From assembly GCF_014203425.1 (NCBI RefSeq), contig NZ_JACHJC010000001.1, positions 2,418,001 to 2,482,000 on the forward strand: DNA of 64,000 bases, given 5' to 3'. Position 1 is the first letter of the stretch. Each line of letters begins with the position of its first letter. The notes beneath the pieces are model-generated. The model was not told where the DNA came from, searched no databases, and saw only the letters and a program-made list of their open reading frames with translations. Source of the DNA: Micromonospora echinospora (GTDB lineage: Bacteria > Actinomycetota > Actinomycetes > Mycobacteriales > Micromonosporaceae). This document shows, one piece after another, positions 8,389-15,063 of this stretch. Position numbers and translations under genes: made by a program.

Positions 8389-9879
8389 GTGACCGCGGTC
8401 AAGGAAGCCGGGCGCCGGCCGCTGAGCCATTTCGCCGAGCGGAGCCTGGTGGGTCTGCTCGCCGTGGCCGGTGCGGGAGTCGGGTTCGGGCTGCTCCTGA
8501 TGCTCGTCCGGTTCCGCTGGAGCCCGTTGCGCGACGCCGACCATGCGGTGGCCGAGTGGTTCAACGACCTGGTGGCGCCGCACGGCCCGCTGGTCACCGT
8601 GCTCCAGGCGATCACCGACCTGGGCGGCCGGCCGGTGCTGATCTGGCTGGTCACCATCGCGGTGGTGGGCCTGCTGATCCGCCGCCAGTCCCGGCTGGCG
8701 GTCTACCTGATCGTCACCGGCGTGGGCGGGCTGATCCTCGACCCGTCGCTCAAGGCGCTCGTCGGACGGCTGCGCCCGGTGGTGGACGTCCCGATCGCCG
8801 CCGCCCCGGGCAACAGCTTCCCCAGCGGCCACGCGCTCGGCTCGTTCGTCGCGTACGGGGCGCTGCTGCTGGTGTTCCTGCCGGCCATGTCGCCGCGCTG
8901 GCGCAAGCCCGCCATCGCCATCGCCGCCGTGCTGGTCTTCCTGGTCGGGCTGACCCGGATCGCGCTGGGCGTCCACTTCGTCTCGGACGTGATCGGCGGC
9001 TGGCTGCTCGGCGCGGCCTGGCTCGGTGTCACCGCGTACGCCTTCCGGCTGTGGCGGCGCGAGCGCGGCCGGCCGGTGCCGCCGCTGCGCGAGGGCCTGG
9101 AGCCGGAGGCGGGCGAGGAGCTGGCGCTCGCGCCGGACGAGGAGAAGGTGCTGGAGCACCCCCGCTCCGCGGTGGCTGAGCTGCTCGTCGGCTGGGTGCT
9201 CGTCTTCGGCGCGCTCTACGCGTTCGGCATGTTCGTCAGCTACCACGCCAAGGGCACGTTCTTCGACACGCTCGACACGAAGGTGCCGCGCTGGTTCGCC
9301 GAGCGGCACACCGATCTGCTCACCGACGTGAGCTGGTGGTGGAGCAAGTTCGGCGACACCCACGCGATCCTGCTGGTGTCGCTGGTGTTCTGCCCGATCG
9401 TGCTGGCCCTGTGGCGGCGCTGGCGGCCGGTGCTGTTCGTGGTGCTGGCGATGTTCGGCGAGCTGAGCCTGTTCCTGGCCAGCGCCCGGGTGGTGGACCG
9501 GCCCCGGCCGCCGGTGGACAACCTGGACGGGCAGATGCCCACCTCGTCGTTCCCGTCCGGGCACATCGCGGCGACCATCTGCCTCTGGGCGGCCATGGCG
9601 ATCATCGTGTTCCCGCGTACCGACAGGTGGTGGCGGTGGCTGTTCGTGGGCATGGCCGTGCTGATGCCGGTCGGAGTGGCCACCTCCCGGATGTACCGGG
9701 GCATGCACCACCCGACGGACTTCATGGGCGCGATCCTGCTCGGCGCGCTCTGGCTGTCGCTGTTGTACTGGGTGATCAAGCCGAACGCCGACGTGGCCGA
9801 GGGCAACCAGCCGGCGATCGAGTCCGAACAGGTGGACGAGCTGGACGACGAGCTGGCCAAGGCCGCGCGGCCGGACTGA
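8389..9879 (+). CDS. Membrane phosphatase with two tandem PAP2 domains
   Basis: 496 residues from the GTG at 8389, which has GGGAGG about 6 bases upstream; an in-frame GTG at 8329 has no such signal. Two PAP2 (type 2 phosphatidic acid phosphatase) units are fused. The first has KALVGRLRP, SFPSGHALGS and TRIALGVHFVSD. The second has RVVDRPRP, SFPSGHIAAT and SRMYRGMHHPTD. Each unit keeps both catalytic His and the Asp, so both may be active. A charged linker of about 60 residues (EPEAGEELALAPDEEKVLEHP) joins them. Likely substrates are lipid phosphates or isoprenyl pyrophosphates. The downstream phosphodiesterase gene begins 4 bases later. Confidence 0.92.
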   Translation: MTAVKEAGRRPLSHFAERSLVGLLAVAGAGVGFGLLLMLVRFRWSPLRDADHAVAEWFNDLVAPHGPLVTVLQAITDLGGRPVLIWLVTIAVVGLLIRRQSRLAVYLIVTGVGGLILDPSLKALVGRLRPVVDVPIAAAPGNSFPSGHALGSFVAYGALLLVFLPAMSPRWRKPAIAIAAVLVFLVGLTRIALGVHFVSDVIGGWLLGAAWLGVTAYAFRLWRRERGRPVPPLREGLEPEAGEELALAPDEEKVLEHPRSAVAELLVGWVLVFGALYAFGMFVSYHAKGTFFDTLDTKVPRWFAERHTDLLTDVSWWWSKFGDTHAILLVSLVFCPIVLALWRRWRPVLFVVLAMFGELSLFLASARVVDRPRPPVDNLDGQMPTSSFPSGHIAATICLWAAMAIIVFPRTDRWWRWLFVGMAVLMPVGVATSRMYRGMHHPTDFMGAILLGALWLSLLYWVIKPNADVAEGNQPAIESEQVDELDDELAKAARPD

Positions 9880-9883
9880 GCCG

Positions 9884-10681
9884 ATGCTGCGGGTGATGAC
9901 CTGGAACATCCGGACCGGCGGGCGGGACGCGGGCGGCGCCGACCGCCGGGACCGGATCGTCTCGGTCGTCACCGCGCAGCGCCCCGACGTGCTGGCCCTG
10001 CAGGAGCTGCGCGGCATGGACGCCACGCTGGGCGGCCTGGCCGAGCGGCTCGGGATGGCGCCGTACCTGGCCCGGTCCTGCCTCGGCCAGCCGGTGGCGG
10101 TGCTGGTCCGCCCGCCACTGCGGGTGCTGCGCGCCGACCGGGTCCGCCGCCCGTTCCACCACGCCGCCGCCCGGGTCCGGGTGGCCACCGGCGCGGGACC
10201 GCTGACCGTGCTCAGCACGCACCTGTACCCCTACTCGGGCGGGCGGCGGCGGATGGAGGCGGACTGGCTGGCCGCCGCGCTGCGGCGTACCGGGGGAGAG
10301 CTGGCCCTGCTCGCCGGGGACCTGAACACGCTGGAGCCCACCGTCGACCACACCGCCCGGCTCGCCGGGCTGGCCACCCCGTACCGGCGGCGGCACCTGC
10401 GCCGCGACGGCCGTACCGTGGACACCCGCGCGGTGGCCCGGCTGCTCGACGCCGGGCTGGTCGACCTGTGGCCGCGCTCCGGCGGCGACGAACCCGGCGG
10501 CCGGACCGTGCCGACCCGGCACGGCGGCGCCGAGTTCGCCGGGATGCGGCTGGACTATCTGCTCGCCACGCCGGCGCTGGCCGATCGGGTACGCGCGGTG
10601 CGGGTGGTCCGCGACGGTGACGCCGACTCGGCCTCCGACCACTATCCGGTGCTGGCCGAGGTGGACCTCACGGCCGGCTGA
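9884..10681 (+). CDS. Endonuclease/exonuclease/phosphatase-family hydrolase
   Basis: 265 residues of the EEP fold (Mg-dependent phosphodiesterase: nuclease, sphingomyelinase or inositol phosphatase). Catalytic landmarks are all present: TWNIR (Asn8), QEL (Glu41), STHLY (His113), GDLN (Asp146, Asn148), MRLDYLL (Asp224) and SDHYPV (Asp252, His253). There is no signal peptide or membrane anchor. It starts 4 bases after the PAP2 gene and probably shares its message. Its 3' end overlaps the convergent GAP-type membrane gene by 14 bases. A phospholipid or phospho-sugar substrate is suggested by context only. Confidence 0.9.
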   Translation: MLRVMTWNIRTGGRDAGGADRRDRIVSVVTAQRPDVLALQELRGMDATLGGLAERLGMAPYLARSCLGQPVAVLVRPPLRVLRADRVRRPFHHAAARVRVATGAGPLTVLSTHLYPYSGGRRRMEADWLAAALRRTGGELALLAGDLNTLEPTVDHTARLAGLATPYRRRHLRRDGRTVDTRAVARLLDAGLVDLWPRSGGDEPGGRTVPTRHGGAEFAGMRLDYLLATPALADRVRAVRVVRDGDADSASDHYPVLAEVDLTAG

Positions 10682-11324
10682 ACGACGTCGACGCCAGGTC
10701 GGCCACCACGAAGGCCGCGAAGATCAGGATGACCGCCTCGCTGACCAGCCAGGAGTGCCGGTCGGTCCAGGCGCGGAAGGCCGGCAGCAGCCGTTCGGCG
10801 CGGTCGCCGAAGACCAGCAGCGTGAGCAGCGGCAGCGCCAGCAGCAGCACGGTGAGCGCCACGAACGGCAGCAGGTGCCACCAGGGGCGGCCGTGCCCGG
10901 CCATGCTGCCCGCGACCGACGCCATGACCAGCTCGTCGCTCGGCACGGCGACGGCGAGCAGCAGCCCCAGACCGAAGGCGTACGCGGGCCGGGGGTCCTG
11001 CAACCGGCGCAGCCACCCGGGCGGCCGGTCGCGCCGCCGCCTGCGGAACGTGACCACCATGAGGACGGCCAGCAGCGTCAGTACGATCCAGTCGATGAGC
11101 CGGCGGCTGCCGCCCACCCCGATGCCGTGCACGGCGGTGTGCCGCACCACCCGGAACGCCGCGTACCAGAGCGTCAGCGGCCCGAGGACGCCGACCGCCA
11201 CGCCGCCGAGGAAGGCCGCCGAGCTGCGCCGCGGGTGGTGGCCGGCGGCGAGGACGACGGCGCTGACGAGCTTCGACCCGGCGACCATCTCCAGCGCCAG
11301 CGGCAGCGCGGTCAGCAGGGGCAT
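10668..11324 (-). CDS. GAP/Sap-type integral membrane protein
   Basis: 218 residues with about six transmembrane helices and short loops. The beginning (MPLLTALPLALEMVAGSKLVSAVVLAAGHHPRRSSAAFLGG) resembles the LysE/Sap (sulfolipid-1-addressing) family of actinobacterial membrane proteins. A basic cytoplasmic loop (FRRRRRDRPPGWLRRLQDP) divides the two halves, and the second half resumes with YAFGLGLLLAVAVPSDELVMASV. Function is unknown; relatives are thought to move lipids or small amphipathic solutes. Convergent with the phosphodiesterase gene. Confidence 0.75.
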   Translation of the reverse strand: MPLLTALPLALEMVAGSKLVSAVVLAAGHHPRRSSAAFLGGVAVGVLGPLTLWYAAFRVVRHTAVHGIGVGGSRRLIDWIVLTLLAVLMVVTFRRRRRDRPPGWLRRLQDPRPAYAFGLGLLLAVAVPSDELVMASVAGSMAGHGRPWWHLLPFVALTVLLLALPLLTLLVFGDRAERLLPAFRAWTDRHSWLVSEAVILIFAAFVVADLASTSFSRP

Positions 11325-11365
11325 GCCCCATTCTGGTGCCGCCCTCGCGGACGCCGGGCCGGGTT

Positions 11366-11485
11366 CTACAGGACCAGGTTGAGCAGCACGGTGAGCACCA
11401 CCGAGGCGACGATCGAGAAGAGGATCATCAGCAGGCAGCCGAGCCCGCCCCCGGCGGGGCGGATCTCCGTGTTCCCGATACGCAT
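11366..11485 (-). CDS. 39-residue conserved-type small membrane protein
   Basis: A short reading frame starting MRIGNTEIRPAGGGLGCLLM and continuing into one hydrophobic helix that ends NLVL. It has a Gly/Pro-rich polar head of about 15 residues, a Cys at position 17, and a single membrane span. The start is 4 bases from the end of the alpha/beta-hydrolase gene, so it is probably the last gene of that operon. Codon use is normal for the genome (third-position G/C), which argues for a real gene. Similar short proteins exist in other actinobacteria as I recall; function unknown. Confidence 0.7.
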   Translation of the reverse strand: MRIGNTEIRPAGGGLGCLLMILFSIVASVVLTVLLNLVL

Positions 11486-11489
11486 GGCG

Positions 11490-12326
11490 TCAACTCCTCG
11501 TGGTGATGGTGAGCAGGTCGTGGACGGCGGCGGCGACCTGGGCGGGCGCGGTGGTGACCACGTTGTGCGCCGCGCCCGGCACCACAGCCGAGCGGGCGCC
11601 CGGCACCAGCCGGGCCACCTGGTCGCGCCAGGCGGCCGGGGCGACCGGGTCGCGGGCGCCGGTCAGCACCAGCGTCGGCGCGGTGACCCGGACCAGGTCC
11701 TCCTCGACTGCGTTGCGGACCGAGTGGGACAGCGTCGCGAACACCCGCCACGGCCGGGCGTCGGCCACGTCGCGCAGCAGGATCGGCGTCTGCCACGCCG
11801 CCTCGCGCAGCGTGTCCACCAGCCAGCGGCCGGCCAGGCCGCGCCGGGACCGGGCGGCCGGGTCGCAGGTCGGTCCGGCCAGCACCAGGGCCCGGACCAG
11901 GCCGGGGTGGCGGGCGGCGAGCGCCGCGGCCACCTCCGCGCCGAAGGAGTGGCCGAGCAGGCAGACCGGACCCAACCGGTACGCGTCGAGCCAGTCGACG
12001 AGGAACGCCACGTGCCGGTCCACGTCGTACGCGGCGCCGGGGCGCCCGGTCAGCCCGAAGCCGGGCAGGTCCGGCACGTACACCGGCAGGCGTGACGCCA
12101 GCGCGACCGCCAGCGGGGTGAGGTAGCGGTGCGACACGGCCAGGCCGTGCACCAGCACCACAGGCGGCGCGTCGGCGTCCGGGCCGGCGGCCCGGCGGGT
12201 GTGCGCCAGCAGCCCGCCGACCTGCCGGAAGTCGCTGGTCAGTCCGGCGGCCGGCCGGGGCGCGGCGAACGCGAGCCGCAGCTCGGCCCGGCTGAAGCGC
12301 CCCGGCGGGGACGACGGGACGGTCAC
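11490..12326 (-). CDS. Alpha/beta-fold hydrolase
   Basis: 278 residues, GTG start overlapping the stop of the F420 oxidoreductase gene (GTGA). Landmarks are VVLVHGLAVSHRY (oxyanion hole), the nucleophile elbow LLGHSFGAE (Ser127), the acid in LTGARDPV (Asp226) and a late GAAHNVV (His254). There is no signal peptide, so cytoplasmic. Relatives include esterases, lactonases and C-C hydrolases; the substrate is not predictable. Coupling to an F420-dependent oxidoreductase suggests two consecutive steps on one compound. Confidence 0.9.
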   Translation of the reverse strand: MTVPSSPPGRFSRAELRLAFAAPRPAAGLTSDFRQVGGLLAHTRRAAGPDADAPPVVLVHGLAVSHRYLTPLAVALASRLPVYVPDLPGFGLTGRPGAAYDVDRHVAFLVDWLDAYRLGPVCLLGHSFGAEVAAALAARHPGLVRALVLAGPTCDPAARSRRGLAGRWLVDTLREAAWQTPILLRDVADARPWRVFATLSHSVRNAVEEDLVRVTAPTLVLTGARDPVAPAAWRDQVARLVPGARSAVVPGAAHNVVTTAPAQVAAAVHDLLTITTRS

Positions 12327-13285
12327 AGCTCCCGCAGCCGGGGCAACAGCTCCTCCTGGGCCCAGTCGAGGAACATCGGCTGGTTGTCGCCGCCCACCTG
12401 GATCAGCGCGACGTGGGTGAAGCCCGCGTCGACGAACTTCTTGAACGCCTCGACGTGCCGGTTGGTGTCCGGGCCGCAGGGGACGCCCTCGGCCACGTCC
12501 TCCTCGCGCACGAACTGGGTCGCGGCGGCGAACGACTCCGGACCGGGCAGGTCGGCGTTGACCTTCCAGCCCAGGCCGAACCAGCGGAACTGGTCGTGCA
12601 CGATCTTGCGGCACTCGTCCTCGTCCGGGCCGTAGCAGATGGCCACCTGCCCGTAGCGGGGGCGGCCCGCGCCACCGGCCTCCTCGTACATGTCGATCAG
12701 GTGCGGCAGCGGGTCGGTGGCGATCATCGCGTCGGCGTACTCGGCGGCCAGCGTGGCCGACTGCCGTCCGGACGCGGCCACCGCCATCGGCACCGGCCGG
12801 TCCGGGCGGTCCCAGACGTACGCGTCGGGCACGTCGAAGTGGTTGCCGGAGAACGTCAGCGTCTCGCCGTTGAGCAGCGGCCGGATGATCTGCAGCGCCT
12901 CCTCGAACATCTCGTGCCGCTGCTGCACGTGCGGCCATCCGCCCACCACGTGCTCGTTGAGGTTCTCCCCGGCGCCGAGGCCCAGCGTGAACCGCCCGTC
13001 CGAGAGCACCCCGATGGTGCTGGCCTTCTGCGCCACCACCGCCGGGTGGTAGCGCCGGATCGGGCAGGTCACGAACGACATCAGCTCGGCCCGGCTGGTG
13101 GCGTGGGCGACCGCGCCGAGCACCGACCAGGCGTACGGGGAGTGGCCCTGGGAGTCCAGCCAGGGGTAGTAGTGGTCGGACATGACCAGGTGGTCGAAGC
13201 CGGCGGCCTCGGCGCGTACGGCGTGGTCGACCAGTTCCTTCGGGCCGGCCTGCTCGCACATCAGGGTGTAGCCGACGTTGACCAT
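12323..13285 (-). CDS. F420-dependent LLM-class oxidoreductase, G6PDH-type subfamily
   Basis: 320-residue TIM-barrel luciferase-like protein. It begins VNVGYTLMCEQAGPKELVDHAVRAEAAGFDHLVMSDHYYPW, matching the F420-dependent glucose-6-phosphate-dehydrogenase-like subfamily. TSRAELMSFVTCPIRRYHPAVVAQ and GRFTLGLGAGENLNEHV are the usual cofactor-contact stretches. Length is standard. GAAGGAGA lies upstream of the ATG at 13285. True F420-G6PDH and several anonymous relatives share this sequence pattern, so the substrate is open. It is the first gene of a three-gene unit with the hydrolase and the small membrane protein. Confidence 0.9.
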   Translation of the reverse strand: MVNVGYTLMCEQAGPKELVDHAVRAEAAGFDHLVMSDHYYPWLDSQGHSPYAWSVLGAVAHATSRAELMSFVTCPIRRYHPAVVAQKASTIGVLSDGRFTLGLGAGENLNEHVVGGWPHVQQRHEMFEEALQIIRPLLNGETLTFSGNHFDVPDAYVWDRPDRPVPMAVAASGRQSATLAAEYADAMIATDPLPHLIDMYEEAGGAGRPRYGQVAICYGPDEDECRKIVHDQFRWFGLGWKVNADLPGPESFAAATQFVREEDVAEGVPCGPDTNRHVEAFKKFVDAGFTHVALIQVGGDNQPMFLDWAQEELLPRLREL

Positions 13286-13381
13286 GGCACGTCTCCTTCC
13301 CGGGCGGATCGTCCCCGGATACCCCGCCCGGCGCGGGTCAACCCTGCTGTCCGCTTCTCCGGCCCGCCGCGCCCCGATCCC

Positions 13382-13448
13382 TTAACCGGTTCAGCGAGTG
13401 CCGCCCGCCGAGTGCCGCAGCCTCCCGGGTTGTTTCGCTTAACCGGTT
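13382..13448. promoter_or_regulatory. Two TTAACCGGTT palindromes upstream of the mannanase gene
   Basis: TTAACCGGTT occurs at 13382-13391 and again at 13439-13448, 57 bases apart; each contains the perfect palindrome AACCGGTT. They lie about 200 and 140 bases before the mannanase start, and 95-165 bases before the divergent F420 oxidoreductase start. Paired CG-centred palindromes of this kind are typical operators of LacI-family sugar regulators that control glycoside hydrolases. No LacI gene is in the window, so the regulator would act in trans. Confidence 0.45.
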
Positions 13449-13588
13449 GCCTTCCGCGATCCATCGCCATACGCTGATGCGGCGTCCGCCGGGAACCGGC
13501 GGCGGCTGCCGGGCTCAGCCGCCACCACGTCGTCACCGTCACCGCACCCCCGCTCGGGCACGGGGGAGATCTTCCCCTGAGGACAGCC

Positions 13589-14977
13589 ATGAAGAAACTG
13601 CTCTCCGTCGCGGGCGCCGCCCTGCTGACGGCCCTCGCCGCCGTCTTCGCCCTCGCGCAGCCGGCCCAAGCCGCCACCGGGTTCTCCGTCTCCAACGGGC
13701 GGCTCTACGACGCCAACGGCTCCGAGTTCGTCATGCGCGGGGTCAACCACGCGCACACCTGGTACCCGCAGCAGACCAGCTCGTTCGCCAACATCAAGGC
13801 GCTCGGCGCGAACACCGTCCGGGTGGTGCTGGCCAGCGGCGACCGCTGGACGAAGAACAGCGCCGCCGACGTGGCAAACGTGATCTCGCTGTGCAAGACC
13901 AATCGCCTGATCTGCGTGCTGGAGGTGCACGACACCACCGGGTACGGCGAGGAGGGCGCCGCCGCCACGCTGGCCAAGGCCACCGACTACTGGCTGAGCA
14001 TCGCCGACGTGCTCAAGGGCCAGGAGAAGTACGTCATCGTCAACATCGGCAACGAGCCGTTCGGCAACCAGGGCTACAGCGCCTGGACCACCGACACCTC
14101 GAACGCGATCAAGCGGCTGCGCGCCGCCGGCCTGACCCACACGATCATGGTGGACGCGCCGAACTGGGGTCAGGACTGGTCGTTCACCATGCGCGACAAC
14201 GCGAGCACCGTGTTCGCCGCCGACGCGCAGCGCAACACCGTCTTCTCGATCCACATGTACGGCGTGTTCGACACCGCCGCCGAGATCAGCGACTACCTCG
14301 GCCGGTTCCGGACCGCCGGGCTGCCCATCGTGGTCGGCGAGTTCGGCTTCAACCACTCCGACGGCAACCCGGACGAGGACGCCATCATGGCCTACAGCCA
14401 GGCCAACGGCATCGGCTACCTCGGCTGGTCGTGGAGCGGCAACGGCGGCGGCGTGGAGTACCTGGACATGACGACCGCGTTCAACCCGGCCCAGCTCACC
14501 AGTTGGGGCCAGCGGATCTTCAACGGCGCCAACGGCATCGCCGCCACATCCCGCGAGGCGTCGGTGTACGCCGGCAGCACCCCGACTGCCAGCCCGACGG
14601 TCAGCCCCACCGTCAGCCCGACGACCAGCCCGACCGTCAGCCCGACCCCGCCGCCGGCCACCACGCCCCCGCCGTCCGGTGGCTGCACCGCCACCTACAC
14701 GGTCGGCAACTCGTGGCAGGGCGGATTCCAGGGCGAGGTCAAGGTGACCGCCGGAGCCGCCGCGATCACCGGCTGGACGGTGCGCTGGACGTACGCCAAC
14801 GGCCAAACCGTCACCCAGGCGTGGAACGCGAGCGTCAGCAACAGCGGGTCCGCGTACACCGCCCGCAACGTCGACTACAACGGCCGCCTCGGCGCCGGAG
14901 CCAGCACCAGCTTCGGCTTCATCGGCACCTGGCAGGGCACCAACTCCACCCCCGCCGTTACCTGCACCCCCGCCTGA
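13589..14977 (+). CDS. Secreted beta-1,4-mannanase: GH5 catalytic domain plus CBM2
   Basis: 462 residues. A Sec signal peptide (MKKLLSVAGAALL to the AQA cut near residue 28) is followed by a GH5 domain. Its opening, FVMRGVNHAHTWYP, is characteristic of GH5 subfamily 8 mannanases. The acid/base Glu156 lies in VNIGNEPFG and the nucleophile Glu251 in VVGEFGFN. A Thr/Pro/Ser linker with TVSP repeats (about 331-365) leads to a C-terminal family-2 carbohydrate-binding module (366-462, starting CTATY) with its terminal Cys pair and aromatic residues. It acts outside the cell on mannan or galactomannan bound to cellulose. The nearby alpha-galactosidase would debranch the same polymer. Confidence 0.93.
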   Translation: MKKLLSVAGAALLTALAAVFALAQPAQAATGFSVSNGRLYDANGSEFVMRGVNHAHTWYPQQTSSFANIKALGANTVRVVLASGDRWTKNSAADVANVISLCKTNRLICVLEVHDTTGYGEEGAAATLAKATDYWLSIADVLKGQEKYVIVNIGNEPFGNQGYSAWTTDTSNAIKRLRAAGLTHTIMVDAPNWGQDWSFTMRDNASTVFAADAQRNTVFSIHMYGVFDTAAEISDYLGRFRTAGLPIVVGEFGFNHSDGNPDEDAIMAYSQANGIGYLGWSWSGNGGGVEYLDMTTAFNPAQLTSWGQRIFNGANGIAATSREASVYAGSTPTASPTVSPTVSPTTSPTVSPTPPPATTPPPSGGCTATYTVGNSWQGGFQGEVKVTAGAAAITGWTVRWTYANGQTVTQAWNASVSNSGSAYTARNVDYNGRLGAGASTSFGFIGTWQGTNSTPAVTCTPA

Positions 14978-14987
14978 CCCCCCAATA

Positions 14988-15048
14988 GGTGATCAAGGAG
15001 TTTGTGTCCCGTTCGGACGCCGGCGGTGACACAAACTCCTTGATCACC
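14988..15048. repeat. Perfect 21-base inverted repeat, terminator or REP-like element
   Basis: GGTGATCAAGGAGTTTGTGTC (14988-15008) is exactly repeated in inverse at 15028-15048, with a 19-base loop. It sits between the convergent mannanase and alpha-galactosidase genes, 11 and 15 bases from their stops. It may terminate both messages, although neither arm ends in a T run. The arms are much less GC-rich than the genome, which suggests a repetitive palindromic element. Confidence 0.75.
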
Positions 15049-15063
15049 CGGGGTGGGGCGGGG

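Noticed and set aside
14578-14680. Short tandem repeats that might suggest a CRISPR or minisatellite
   Set aside because: They encode the Thr/Ser/Pro-Val linker of the secreted mannanase; unit length and lack of spacers exclude CRISPR.
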